A stretch of 64,000 nucleotides of DNA, from assembly GCF_900107155.1 (NCBI RefSeq), contig NZ_FNOX01000011.1, forward strand, positions 124,001 through 188,000, in the 5' to 3' direction. Source of the stretch: Pseudomonas salomonii (GTDB lineage Bacteria; Pseudomonadota; Gammaproteobacteria; Pseudomonadales; Pseudomonadaceae). The notes beneath the pieces were generated by a model that worked only from the letters and a program-made list of their open reading frames with translations, was not told where the DNA came from and ran no database searches. A program made the position numbers and the translations under genes. Each line of letters opens with the position of its first letter. The stretch's first letter is position 1. This document shows positions 16,839 to 25,663 of the stretch, in pieces.

Positions 16839-17246
16839 ATGGAAACCCGCACGCCAAACACGTTGCCGTTCCATCGCTTGGCCGTTTTCCCGGTTTTATT
16901 GGCTCAATTTGTCATTTTATTAATCGCCGCGTTGGCGCTTTGGTATTGGCATGGAGTCGTAGCCGGATATTCAGGACTCTGTGGAGGCCTGATAGCCTTG
17001 CTGCCCAATATGTATTTTGCTCACAGGGCCTTTCGGTTTTCCGGCGCCCGAGCAGCCCAGGCTATCGTCCGGTCATTTTATGCCGGCGAGGCGGGGAAAC
17101 TGATTTTGACGGCAGTGCTGTTTGCACTGACCTTTGCAGGTGTGAAGCCATTGGCGCCGCTGGCTGTATTCGGCGTCTTCGTGTTGACCCAACTGGTCAG
17201 CTGGTTCGCTCCCCTGCTAATGAAAACAAGACTTTCGAAACCTTAG
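16839..17246 (+). CDS. atpI: ATP synthase protein I
   Basis: AtpI is a small membrane protein encoded first in many atp operons and thought to help c-ring assembly. It has 135 residues with four hydrophobic segments (for example LAVFPVLLAQFVILLIAALALWYW and LILTAVLFALTFAGV). The ATG at 16839 is preferred because GAGGAG lies 8 bases upstream; a GTG one codon earlier is also possible. The stop is 16 bases before atpB. Confidence 0.92.
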   Translation: METRTPNTLPFHRLAVFPVLLAQFVILLIAALALWYWHGVVAGYSGLCGGLIALLPNMYFAHRAFRFSGARAAQAIVRSFYAGEAGKLILTAVLFALTFAGVKPLAPLAVFGVFVLTQLVSWFAPLLMKTRLSKP

Positions 17247-17262
17247 GGCGTTTGAGGCAACC

Positions 17263-18132
17263 ATGGCAGAAACAACCGCTTCGGGCTATATCCAGCACCA
17301 CTTGCAGAACCTGACCTTCGGTCAGCTTCCCAACGGCGGCTGGGGCTTCGCCCACACCGCAGCAGAAGCCAAAGAAATGGGTTTCTGGGCTTTCCACCTG
17401 GATACTCTGGGCTGGTCGGTCGCATTGGGTCTGATCTTCGTCCTGATTTTCCGCATGGCGGCAAAAAAGGCGACTTCCGGTCAGCCAGGTGCTTTGCAGA
17501 ACTTCGTTGAAGTATTGGTCGAATTCGTCGATGGCAGCGTGAAAGACAGCTTCCATGGCCGTAGCCCGGTGATTGCACCGCTGGCACTGACCATCTTCGT
17601 CTGGGTGTTCCTGATGAACGCCGTCGACCTGATCCCGGTTGACTGGATTCCTCAGCTCGCCATGGCGATCAGCGGCGATCCGCATATTCCATTCCGTGCC
17701 GTATCGACCACTGACCCTAACGCTACCCTGGGCATGGCCTTGTCGGTATTCGCGTTGATCATTTTCTACAGCATCAAGATCAAGGGCATCGGCGGCTTCA
17801 TCGGCGAACTGACCCTGCACCCGTTCGGCAGCAAGAACATTTTTGTTCAAGCCCTGCTGATCCCGGTGAACTTCCTGCTGGAATTCGTCACCCTGATCGC
17901 CAAGCCGATTTCCCTGGCTCTGCGACTGTTCGGCAACATGTATGCCGGCGAGCTGGTGTTCATTCTGATCGCTGTGATGTTCGGCAGTGGTCTGCTCTGG
18001 CTTAGCGGCCTGGGCATTGTTCTGCAGTGGGCGTGGGCTGTGTTCCACATCCTGATCATCACCCTGCAGGCCTTCATCTTCATGATGCTGACCATCGTCT
18101 ACCTGTCGATGGCGCACGAAGAGAACCATTAA
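17263..18132 (+). CDS. atpB: ATP synthase F0 subunit a
   Basis: The 289-residue membrane subunit forms the proton half-channels against the c-ring. Conserved features include the amphipathic helix with the essential Arg (SLALRLFGNMYAGELV) and the C-terminal segment WAVFHILIITLQAFIFMMLTIVYLSMAHE. It has about five to six membrane segments. The 133-base gap to atpE holds an intercistronic hairpin and an A-rich translation-start region. Confidence 0.97.
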   Translation: MAETTASGYIQHHLQNLTFGQLPNGGWGFAHTAAEAKEMGFWAFHLDTLGWSVALGLIFVLIFRMAAKKATSGQPGALQNFVEVLVEFVDGSVKDSFHGRSPVIAPLALTIFVWVFLMNAVDLIPVDWIPQLAMAISGDPHIPFRAVSTTDPNATLGMALSVFALIIFYSIKIKGIGGFIGELTLHPFGSKNIFVQALLIPVNFLLEFVTLIAKPISLALRLFGNMYAGELVFILIAVMFGSGLLWLSGLGIVLQWAWAVFHILIITLQAFIFMMLTIVYLSMAHEENH

Positions 18133-18156
18133 GGCCAGTCTCGACTAGTCTGATGT

Positions 18157-18178
18157 CCTTCCCGGTGAAACGGGAAGG
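18157..18178 (+). other. Intercistronic hairpin between atpB and atpE
   Basis: Perfect 8-base stem CCTTCCCG / CGGGAAGG with the loop GTGAAA. There is no T tract, so it is more likely an mRNA processing or stability element than a terminator. It precedes the highly translated atpE. Confidence 0.55.
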
Positions 18179-18265
18179 TGGCCCACCAGGGCTATGAAAC
18201 GATTTGTTTTACCGCTTTAAAATCTAAAAAACCTAAACCATACGACGTAAAAGTCGGGAGGAAAG

Positions 18266-18523
18266 ATGGAAACTGTAGTTGGTCTAACCGCTATCGCTGT
18301 TGCACTGTTGATCGGCCTGGGCGCCCTGGGTACTGCCATTGGTTTCGGCCTGCTGGGCGGCAAGTTCCTGGAAGGCGCAGCGCGTCAGCCAGAAATGGTT
18401 CCAATGCTGCAAGTTAAAATGTTCATCGTTGCCGGTCTGCTCGACGCCGTGACCATGATCGGTGTTGGTATCGCTCTGTTCTTCACCTTCGCGAACCCCT
18501 TCGTTGGTCAACTCGCCGGTTAA
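18266..18523 (+). CDS. atpE: ATP synthase F0 subunit c
   Basis: The 85-residue proteolipid has two membrane helices joined by the polar loop ARQPEM (R40-Q41-P42). The proton-carrying Asp60 sits in the second helix ([18 protein letters not shown]). Multiple copies form the rotor ring. The start is preceded by an A-rich leader and a strong ribosome-binding site (GGGAGGAAAG), fitting the high copy number of this subunit relative to its neighbours. Confidence 0.98.
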
Positions 18524-18579
18524 TCACTCGTTTTTTCGAGTGATTGGTGTGTTGTGCAACGAACGAGCGAGGTATTGGC

Positions 18580-19050
18580 GTGAACATTAATGCAACCATT
18601 ATTGGTCAGTCCTTAGCGTTCTTGATTTTTGTCGTTTTCTGCATGAAGTTCGTATGGCCTCCGGTCATCGCAGCTTTGCACGAACGTCAAAAGAAGATCG
18701 CGGATGGACTGGACGCTGCCAGCCGTGCAGCTCGCGACCTGGAGTTGGCCCAAGAGAAAGCGGGCCATCAACTGCGCGATGCTAAGGCACAGGCAGCTGA
18801 AATCATTGAGCAAGCCAAGAAACGCGGTAATCAGATTGTTGAAGAGGCTGTTGAAAAAGCCCGTATCGACGCTGACCGTGTGAAGGTTCAGGCTCAGGCC
18901 GAGATCGAGCAGGAATTGAACGGTGTCAAAGATGCGCTGCGTGCCCAACTGGGTGCTCTGGCCGTCGGCGGTGCTGAGAAGATCCTGGGTGCCACAATCG
19001 ATCAAAACGCGCACGCGGAGCTGGTTAACAAACTGGCTGCTGAAATCTAA
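18580..19050 (+). CDS. atpF: ATP synthase F0 subunit b
   Basis: The peripheral-stalk subunit has one N-terminal membrane segment (IIGQSLAFLIFVVFCMKFVWPPV) followed by a long coiled-coil rich in Ala, Glu, Lys and Arg. The GTG start at 18580 (NINATIIGQ) gives 156 residues, the usual length; an in-frame ATG at 18544 would add 12 foreign residues. The stop is 12 bases before atpH. Confidence 0.96.
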   Translation: MNINATIIGQSLAFLIFVVFCMKFVWPPVIAALHERQKKIADGLDAASRAARDLELAQEKAGHQLRDAKAQAAEIIEQAKKRGNQIVEEAVEKARIDADRVKVQAQAEIEQELNGVKDALRAQLGALAVGGAEKILGATIDQNAHAELVNKLAAEI

Positions 19051-19062
19051 GCGAGGGCGATC

Positions 19063-19599
19063 ATGGCAGAATTGACCACGTTGGCCCGACCTTACGCTAA
19101 GGCAGCCTTCGAGCACGCCCAGGCCCACCAGCAGCTGGCCTCTTGGTCAGCCATGCTCGGCCTGGCTGCAGCAGTGTCGCAAGACGACACCATGCAGCGC
19201 GTGCTCAAGGCCCCGCGACTGACGAGCGCAGACAAGGCCGCCACTTTTATTGAAGTGTGCGGCGACAAGTTTGATGTGAAGGTGCAGAACTTCATCCACG
19301 TCGTTGCCGAAAACGACCGTCTCCCGCTTTTGCCGGAGATCGCCGCTCTGTTCGACCTGTACAAGGCCGAAGAAGAGAAATCGGTAGACGTTGAAGTGAC
19401 CAGTGCTTTTGCATTGAACCAAGAACAGCAAGACAAACTCGCCAAGGTTCTCAGTGCACGACTCAATCGGGAAGTGCGCCTGCAAGCTTCGGAGGACGCA
19501 TCCCTGATTGGTGGTGTTGTTATCCGTGCCGGCGACCTGGTTATCGATGGCTCGATTCGCGGCAAAATCGCGAAACTTGCCGAAGCATTGAAATCTTGA
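19063..19599 (+). CDS. atpH: ATP synthase F1 subunit delta
   Basis: The 178-residue OSCP/delta subunit links the peripheral stalk to the top of F1. It starts MAELTTLARPYAKAAFEHA, the family N-terminus, and ends with the conserved VIRAGDLVIDGSIRGKIAKL region. It lies between atpF (12 bases) and atpA (21 bases). Confidence 0.97.
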   Translation: MAELTTLARPYAKAAFEHAQAHQQLASWSAMLGLAAAVSQDDTMQRVLKAPRLTSADKAATFIEVCGDKFDVKVQNFIHVVAENDRLPLLPEIAALFDLYKAEEEKSVDVEVTSAFALNQEQQDKLAKVLSARLNREVRLQASEDASLIGGVVIRAGDLVIDGSIRGKIAKLAEALKS

Positions 19600-19620
19600 G
19601 TTTGAAGGGGCAGCAGAGCA

Positions 19621-21165
19621 ATGCAGCAACTCAATCCTTCCGAAATAAGTGAAATTATCAAGGGCCGCATCGACAAGCTCGATGTGACCTCCCAAGCCCG
19701 TAACGAAGGCACTGTCGTCAGCGTATCTGACGGCATCGTGCGGATTCACGGTCTGGCCGACGTAATGTACGGCGAGATGATCGAGTTTCCGGGCGGCGTC
19801 TACGGTATGGCCCTCAACCTGGAGCAAGACTCCGTAGGTGCCGTTGTATTGGGCGCGTACACCAGTCTGGCTGAAGGCATGAGCGCCAAGTGCACAGGCC
19901 GCATCCTGGAAGTTCCGGTAGGTAAGGAACTGCTGGGTCGCGTAGTCGACGCACTGGGTAACCCTGTTGACGGTAAAGGTCCACTGGGCAACACCGAGAC
20001 CGACGCGGTCGAGAAAGTTGCTCCAGGCGTGATCTGGCGTAAGTCGGTAGACCAGCCTGTACAGACTGGCTACAAGGCTGTCGATGCCATGATCCCAGTC
20101 GGCCGTGGCCAGCGTGAGCTGATCATCGGTGACCGTCAGATCGGTAAAACCGCTCTGGCGATCGACGCGATCATCAACCAGAAAGACAGCGGCATTTTCT
20201 GCGTCTACGTAGCCATTGGTCAGAAGCAATCGACCATCGCCAACGTGGTTCGCAAGCTGGAAGAAAACGGCGCCCTGGCCAACACGATCATCGTGGCTGC
20301 CAGTGCTTCGGAATCTCCTGCGCTGCAATTCCTGGCACCGTACTCCGGTTGCACCATGGGTGAATTCTTCCGCGACCGCGGTGAAGACGCGCTGATCGTT
20401 TATGACGATCTGTCCAAGCAAGCAGTGGCTTACCGCCAGATTTCCCTGCTGCTGCGCCGTCCACCAGGCCGTGAAGCTTACCCAGGCGACGTGTTCTATC
20501 TCCACTCCCGTCTGCTGGAGCGCGCATCCCGCGTTTCGGAAGAATACGTAGAGAAGTTCACCAACGGCGCAGTGACCGGCAAAACCGGTTCCCTGACCGC
20601 ACTGCCGATCATCGAAACCCAGGCTGGCGACGTTTCCGCGTTCGTTCCGACCAACGTGATTTCCATCACCGACGGTCAGATCTTCCTGGAATCGGCCATG
20701 TTCAACTCCGGGATCCGTCCTGCTGTGAACGCCGGTGTTTCGGTATCCCGTGTGGGTGGTGCCGCTCAGACCAAGATCATCAAGAAGCTCTCCGGTGGTA
20801 TCCGTACCGCTCTGGCTCAGTACCGTGAACTGGCGGCATTCGCCCAGTTCGCTTCTGACCTGGACGAAGCGACCCGTAAGCAACTTGAGCATGGTCAGCG
20901 CGTTACCGAGCTGATGAAGCAGAAGCAATACGCCCCAATGTCGATCGCTGACATGGCGTTGTCGCTGTATGCCGCTGAGCGTGGGTTCCTGACTGACGTC
21001 GAAATCACCAAGGTCGGCAGCTTCGAACAAGCGCTGATTGCTTACTTCAACCGCGATCATGCCGACTTGTTGGCCAAGATCAACGTGAAGGGTGACTTCA
21101 ATGACGAAATCGATGCTGGCATGAAAGCCGGTATCGAGAAGTTCAAGGCCACCCAAACCTGGTAA
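19621..21165 (+). CDS. atpA: ATP synthase F1 subunit alpha
   Basis: The 514-residue alpha subunit begins MQQLNPSEISEIIKGRIDKL. Its Walker A is GDRQIGKT (within IIGDRQIGKTALAIDAI), and the alpha/beta signature region PAVNAGVSVSRVGGAAQ is present. Alpha alternates with beta in the F1 hexamer and carries non-catalytic nucleotide sites. A long hairpin follows before atpG. Confidence 0.98.
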   Translation: MQQLNPSEISEIIKGRIDKLDVTSQARNEGTVVSVSDGIVRIHGLADVMYGEMIEFPGGVYGMALNLEQDSVGAVVLGAYTSLAEGMSAKCTGRILEVPVGKELLGRVVDALGNPVDGKGPLGNTETDAVEKVAPGVIWRKSVDQPVQTGYKAVDAMIPVGRGQRELIIGDRQIGKTALAIDAIINQKDSGIFCVYVAIGQKQSTIANVVRKLEENGALANTIIVAASASESPALQFLAPYSGCTMGEFFRDRGEDALIVYDDLSKQAVAYRQISLLLRRPPGREAYPGDVFYLHSRLLERASRVSEEYVEKFTNGAVTGKTGSLTALPIIETQAGDVSAFVPTNVISITDGQIFLESAMFNSGIRPAVNAGVSVSRVGGAAQTKIIKKLSGGIRTALAQYRELAAFAQFASDLDEATRKQLEHGQRVTELMKQKQYAPMSIADMALSLYAAERGFLTDVEITKVGSFEQALIAYFNRDHADLLAKINVKGDFNDEIDAGMKAGIEKFKATQTW

Positions 21166-21170
21166 GCCGC

Positions 21171-21194
21171 AGCGGGAGCCGCAAGGCTCCCGCT
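21171..21194 (+). other. Intercistronic hairpin between atpA and atpG
   Basis: Perfect 10-base stem AGCGGGAGCC / GGCTCCCGCT with a GCAA tetraloop, a very stable RNA fold. There is no following T run. It is probably an mRNA stability or attenuation element. Confidence 0.6.
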
Positions 21195-21215
21195 TGCTAA
21201 CCTGATAGGTGTTAC

Positions 21216-22076
21216 ATGGCAGGCGCAAAAGAGATTCGCAGTAAGATTGCGAGCATCAAAAGCACGCAAAAGATTACCAGCGCCATGGAAAAAGTGGCGG
21301 TCAGCAAAATGCGCAAGGCACAAATGCGCATGGCTGCTAGCCGTCCTTATGCGGAGCGTATCCGCCAGGTAATTGGGCATTTGGCTAACGCCAACCCGGA
21401 ATACCGCCACCCGTTCATGATCGACCGCGAAGTTAAGCGTGTGGGTTATGTGGTAGTGAGCAGTGACCGTGGTTTGTGCGGTGGTCTGAATACCAACCTG
21501 TTCAAGGCCCTGGTCAAGGACATGGCGGTAAACCGCGAAAAGGGCGTCGAGATCGATCTGTGTGTAGTTGGTAGCAAGGGTGCGGCCTTTTTCCGCAACT
21601 TCGGCGGTAACGTCGTTGCAGCTATCAGCCACCTGGGTGAAGAGCCGTCGATCAATGATTTGATCGGCAGTGTGAAGGTGATGCTGGATGCGTACCTGGA
21701 AGGCCGGATTGACCGCCTGTCCGTGGTATCCAACAAGTTCATCAACACCATGACCCAGCAGCCAACCGTGGAGCAATTGATTCCACTGGTGGCGACTCCG
21801 GATCAGGAACTCAAGCACCACTGGGACTACCTCTACGAACCAGACGCCAAAGAGCTGCTTGACGGCTTGATGGTGCGCTACGTGGAGTCGCAGGTGTACC
21901 AGGCGGTGGTCGAGAACAACGCAGCTGAACAAGCGGCGCGGATGATCGCGATGAAAAACGCTACCGATAACGCCGGTGATCTGATCAGCGATTTGCAGCT
22001 GATCTACAACAAGGCGCGTCAGGCTGCGATCACCCAAGAGATCTCGGAAATCGTCGGCGGCGCTGCCGCGGTTTAA
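21216..22076 (+). CDS. atpG: ATP synthase F1 subunit gamma
   Basis: The 286-residue central rotor shaft starts MAGAKEIRSKIASIKSTQKIT, the conserved N-terminal helix, and ends with the paired C-terminal helix LIYNKARQAAITQEISEIVGG, which carries the gamma signature. It couples c-ring rotation to catalysis. It is separated by 27 bases from atpD. Confidence 0.98.
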   Translation: MAGAKEIRSKIASIKSTQKITSAMEKVAVSKMRKAQMRMAASRPYAERIRQVIGHLANANPEYRHPFMIDREVKRVGYVVVSSDRGLCGGLNTNLFKALVKDMAVNREKGVEIDLCVVGSKGAAFFRNFGGNVVAAISHLGEEPSINDLIGSVKVMLDAYLEGRIDRLSVVSNKFINTMTQQPTVEQLIPLVATPDQELKHHWDYLYEPDAKELLDGLMVRYVESQVYQAVVENNAAEQAARMIAMKNATDNAGDLISDLQLIYNKARQAAITQEISEIVGGAAAV

Positions 22077-22103
22077 CGGTTCAAATATTCAGAGGATCCA
22101 GCT

Positions 22104-23483
22104 ATGAGTAGCGGACGTATCGTTCAAATCATCGGCGCCGTTATCGACGTGGAATTTCCACGCGACAGCGTACCGAGCATCTACAACGCTTTGAAAGTAC
22201 AAAGCGATGCCGGCACCACTCTGGAAGTTCAGCAGCAGCTGGGCGACGGTGTGGTACGGACCATTGCAATGGGTTCCACCGAAGGCCTGAAACGTGGTCT
22301 GGGTGTGCTTGACACTGGCGCTGCCATCTCCGTACCGGTCGGTAAAGCGACCCTGGGCCGGATCATGGACGTACTGGGCAACCCGATTGACGAAGCTGGC
22401 CCGATCGACACCGAAGAGCGCTGGGGCATTCACCGTCCAGCACCTTCGTTTGCCGAACAAGCTGGCGGCAACGATCTGCTAGAAACCGGTATCAAGGTTA
22501 TCGACCTGGTTTGCCCGTTCGCCAAAGGCGGTAAAGTCGGTCTGTTCGGTGGTGCCGGTGTAGGCAAAACCGTAAACATGATGGAACTGATCCGTAACAT
22601 CGCCATCGAGCACAGCGGTTATTCCGTGTTCGCCGGTGTGGGTGAGCGTACTCGTGAGGGTAACGACTTCTACCACGAGATGAAGGACTCCAACGTTCTG
22701 GACAAAGTGGCACTGGTTTACGGTCAGATGAACGAGCCGCCGGGTAACCGTCTGCGCGTAGCACTGACTGGCCTGACCATGGCCGAGAAGTTCCGTGACG
22801 AAGGTAACGACGTTCTGCTGTTCGTCGACAACATCTATCGTTACACCTTGGCCGGTACTGAAGTATCCGCACTGCTGGGCCGTATGCCTTCCGCAGTAGG
22901 TTACCAGCCGACCCTGGCCGAAGAGATGGGCGTTCTGCAAGAACGTATCACTTCGACCAAAGAAGGTTCGATCACCTCGATCCAAGCGGTATACGTACCT
23001 GCGGATGACTTGACTGACCCGTCGCCTGCGACCACCTTCGCCCACTTGGACGCCACCGTCGTTCTGTCCCGTGACATCGCTTCCCTGGGTATCTACCCGG
23101 CGGTCGATCCACTCGACTCGACTTCGCGCCAGCTGGACCCGAACGTGATCGGCCAGGAGCACTACGACACCGCTCGCGGCGTTCAGTACGTGCTGCAGCG
23201 TTACAAAGAACTGAAGGACATCATTGCGATCCTGGGTATGGACGAGCTGTCGGAAGCCGACAAGCAGTTGGTAAACCGTGCTCGTAAGATCCAGCGTTTC
23301 TTGTCGCAGCCGTTCTTCGTGGCTGAAGTCTTCACCGGTGCTTCGGGTAAATACGTTTCCCTGAAAGACACCATTGCTGGCTTCAAAGGCATCCTCAACG
23401 GTGACTACGACCACCTGCCAGAACAAGCGTTCTACATGGTCGGCGGCATCGAAGAAGCGATCGAGAAAGCCAAGAAACTGTAA
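22104..23483 (+). CDS. atpD: ATP synthase F1 subunit beta
   Basis: The 459-residue catalytic subunit has Walker A GGAGVGKT (within FGGAGVGKTVNMMELI) and the alpha/beta signature region PAVDPLDSTSR. The catalytic glutamate lies in GVGERTREGNDFYHEM. A hairpin at 23489-23506 separates it from atpC. Confidence 0.98.
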   Translation: MSSGRIVQIIGAVIDVEFPRDSVPSIYNALKVQSDAGTTLEVQQQLGDGVVRTIAMGSTEGLKRGLGVLDTGAAISVPVGKATLGRIMDVLGNPIDEAGPIDTEERWGIHRPAPSFAEQAGGNDLLETGIKVIDLVCPFAKGGKVGLFGGAGVGKTVNMMELIRNIAIEHSGYSVFAGVGERTREGNDFYHEMKDSNVLDKVALVYGQMNEPPGNRLRVALTGLTMAEKFRDEGNDVLLFVDNIYRYTLAGTEVSALLGRMPSAVGYQPTLAEEMGVLQERITSTKEGSITSIQAVYVPADDLTDPSPATTFAHLDATVVLSRDIASLGIYPAVDPLDSTSRQLDPNVIGQEHYDTARGVQYVLQRYKELKDIIAILGMDELSEADKQLVNRARKIQRFLSQPFFVAEVFTGASGKYVSLKDTIAGFKGILNGDYDHLPEQAFYMVGGIEEAIEKAKKL

Positions 23484-23488
23484 TCTCG

Positions 23489-23506
23489 GCGCCCGGTAAC
23501 GGGCGC
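23489..23506 (+). other. Intercistronic hairpin between atpD and atpC
   Basis: Perfect 6-base stem GCGCCC / GGGCGC with the loop GGTAAC and no T tract. It is the third such hairpin in the operon. Confidence 0.5.
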
Positions 23507-23527
23507 TCATCAGGTTGAGGCAATCAG

Positions 23528-23944
23528 ATGGCTATGACAGTCCATTGCGATATCGTCAGCGCGGAAGGGGAAATCTTCTCCGGTCTGGTAGAAATGGTGA
23601 TTGCACACGGCGAACTCGGTGACCTGGGTATTGCCATGGGCCACGCGCCGTTGATCACCAGCTTGAAGCCAGGTCCGATCACTCTGACCAAGCAAGGCGG
23701 GGAACGTGAGGTGTTTTACATCTCCGGCGGTTTCCTCGAGGTTCAGCCGAACATGGTCAAGGTACTTGCCGACACCGTGCAACGTGCTGGCGACTTGGAT
23801 GAAGCCTCCGCTCAGGAAGCCGTAAAGGCTGCCGAGAAGGCCCTGAACGAAAAGGGTGCGGACTTCGACTACAGCGCTGCTGCTGTACGTCTGGCCGAGG
23901 CTGCAGCTCAGCTGCGCACGCTCCAGCAGATCCGCAAGAAGTAA
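23528..23944 (+). CDS. atpC: ATP synthase F1 subunit epsilon
   Basis: The 138-residue subunit has the N-terminal beta-sandwich (MAMTVHCDIVSAEGEIFSG ... GELGDLGIAMGHAPLIT) and a C-terminal helical hairpin rich in Ala (KAAEKALNEKGADFDYSAAAVRLAEAAAQLRTL). It is the last gene of the operon and regulates ATP hydrolysis. A terminator follows after about 35 bases. Confidence 0.97.
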   Translation: MAMTVHCDIVSAEGEIFSGLVEMVIAHGELGDLGIAMGHAPLITSLKPGPITLTKQGGEREVFYISGGFLEVQPNMVKVLADTVQRAGDLDEASAQEAVKAAEKALNEKGADFDYSAAAVRLAEAAAQLRTLQQIRKK

Positions 23945-23979
23945 GTGGCCTGGCCGCAATACTTCAAGCGCGATTGATT

Positions 23980-24010
23980 AAAAAGGGTAGCCTCGGCTAC
24001 CCTTTTTCTT
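23980..24010 (+). terminator. Terminator of the atp operon
   Basis: The stem AAAAAGGGTAGCC / GGCTACCCTTTTT closes over a 2-base gap (in practice a 4-base loop) and runs into TTTTTCTTTTTC. It is A/T symmetrical, so it could act in both directions. Confidence 0.9.
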
Positions 24011-24067
24011 TTTCAGCAAAACACTTCTCTGGTCTGAAGCCGGACCGCCCAGGATTGGTAGCCATTC

Positions 24068-25435
24068 ATGTCTCTTGAAATCGTCATTCTCGCCGCAGGC
24101 CAGGGCACCCGCATGCGTTCAGCCCTGCCCAAGGTGCTGCACCCGGTCGCGGGCAATTCCATGCTCGGTCATGTTATCCACAGCGCCCGACAACTGGACC
24201 CACAGCGCATTCACGTAGTGATCGGCCACGGCGCTGAAGTGGTGCGTGAACGCCTGGCCGCGGATGACCTGAATTTCGTGTTGCAGGACAAGCAACTGGG
24301 CACCGGCCACGCGACAGCGCAAGCTGTGCCGTTCATTAGCGCCGACACCGTACTGATCCTCTACGGCGACGTACCGCTTATCGAAGTCGAAACCCTGCAA
24401 CGCCTGCTCAAGCACGTCGTACCTGGCCAGATGGGCCTGCTCACCGTTGAGCTCGACGACCCTACCGGCTACGGCCGCATCGTGCGCGATGCGAGCGGCA
24501 AGGTCGCCGCCATCGTCGAACACAAAGACGCCAGCGAAGCCCAACGCGCGATAACTGAAGGCAACACCGGCATTCTCGCCGTACCGGCCAACAGGCTGGC
24601 GGACTGGATGAGCCGTTTGTCCAACAACAACGCCCAGGGCGAGTACTACCTCACCGACGTCATCGAAATGGCCGTCAGTGACGGCTTGCTGGTCGCCACC
24701 GAGCAGCCCCATGACCCGATGGAAGTGCAGGGCGCCAACGACCGCAAGCAGCTTGCCGAGCTGGAGCGTCACTACCAACTGCGTGAAGGTCGCCGCCTGA
24801 TGGCCCAGGGCGTAACCCTGCGCGATCCGGCGCGCTTCGATGTGCGTGGTGAGGTCACTGTCGGCCGCGATGTGCTGATCGACATCAACGTGATCCTTGA
24901 AGGCCGCGTGATCATTGAAGACGACGTGGTGATTGGCCCGAACTGCGTGATCAAGGACAGCACGTTGCGCAAAGGCGTGGTGGTCAAGGCTAACAGCCAT
25001 CTGGACGGTGCCGTGATGGGCGAGGGCAGTGATGCCGGTCCGTTTGCGCGCCTTCGTCCGGGCAGTGTGTTGGGGGCCCGTGCGCACGTCGGCAACTTCG
25101 TCGAACTCAAGAACGCGAAAATGGGCGACGACGCCAAGGCCGGTCACTTGGCCTACCTCGGCGATGCGGTGATCGGCGCGCGCAGCAACATCGGCGCCGG
25201 TGCGATCACCTGCAACTACGATGGCGCCAACAAGTACCAGACCACCATTGGTGAAGACGTGTTTATCGGCTCCAACAACTCGCTGATTGCGCCGGTCACC
25301 ATCGGTGATGGTTCCAACACAGCGGCGGGTTCGACCATCAACCAGGATGTGGATAAGTCCCAACTGGCTGTGGCCCGGGCCCGCCAGCGCAATATCGACG
25401 GCTGGAAACGCCCGGTCAAAATCAAAAAGACCTGA
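24068..25435 (+). CDS. glmU: Bifunctional UDP-N-acetylglucosamine pyrophosphorylase / glucosamine-1-phosphate N-acetyltransferase
   Basis: GlmU makes UDP-GlcNAc for peptidoglycan and lipopolysaccharide. The N-terminal uridylyltransferase domain has LAAGQGTRMRSALPKVLHPVAG near residues 8-29, and the C-terminal acetyltransferase domain is a left-handed beta-helix with hexapeptide repeats (VIIEDDVVIGPNCVIKDS onward). The product has 455 residues, the family length. Two perfect DnaA boxes lie inside (24174-24182 and 25348-25356) and a third just after the stop (25437-25445). Confidence 0.98.
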   Translation: MSLEIVILAAGQGTRMRSALPKVLHPVAGNSMLGHVIHSARQLDPQRIHVVIGHGAEVVRERLAADDLNFVLQDKQLGTGHATAQAVPFISADTVLILYGDVPLIEVETLQRLLKHVVPGQMGLLTVELDDPTGYGRIVRDASGKVAAIVEHKDASEAQRAITEGNTGILAVPANRLADWMSRLSNNNAQGEYYLTDVIEMAVSDGLLVATEQPHDPMEVQGANDRKQLAELERHYQLREGRRLMAQGVTLRDPARFDVRGEVTVGRDVLIDINVILEGRVIIEDDVVIGPNCVIKDSTLRKGVVVKANSHLDGAVMGEGSDAGPFARLRPGSVLGARAHVGNFVELKNAKMGDDAKAGHLAYLGDAVIGARSNIGAGAITCNYDGANKYQTTIGEDVFIGSNNSLIAPVTIGDGSNTAAGSTINQDVDKSQLAVARARQRNIDGWKRPVKIKKT

Positions 25436-25467
25436 GTTATCCACAACCTCAAAATCAATACAGTTCA

Positions 25468-25560
25468 AATGTGGGAGCGGGCTTGCTCGCGAAAGCGTTC
25501 GGTCAGGCACTGAAAAGTTGACTGACACACCGCATTCGCGAGCAAGCCCGCTCCCACATT
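25468..25560. repeat. REPIN (paired REP sequences), glmU-regulator gap
   Basis: Arms AATGTGGGAGCGGGCTTGCT... (25468-25493) and its reverse complement (25535-25560) are perfect 26-base inverted copies around a 41-base spacer. This is the P. fluorescens-type REP palindrome; such pairs are mobilised in trans by RAYT transposases, none of which is in this window. Confidence 0.85.
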
Positions 25561-25584
25561 TTGCTTAGTGCTGTGTCAAAAAAC

Positions 25585-25650
25585 TTTTCGATCTGCTTGA
25601 CGATCTTTCGCCAATAGGTTTTGATTGCCTTCGTTATCTTTCGAAACGAA
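25585..25650. promoter_or_regulatory. Candidate operator with repeated TTTCG half-sites upstream of the DeoR-type gene
   Basis: TTTCG-like motifs end at 25590, 25610, 25633 and 25643, the last forming the inverted repeat TTTCGAAACGAAA (25639-25651). The spacings of about 20, 23 and 10 bases are close to whole helical turns. GlpR/DeoR-type proteins bind such sites, so autoregulation is plausible but inferred. Confidence 0.4.
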
Positions 25651-25663
25651 ACTTATCACTACC

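Noticed and set aside
19147..21228. 693-codon open frame on the minus strand
   Set aside because: It is antisense to atpH and atpA, whose families are certain; no domain is visible in the antisense product.
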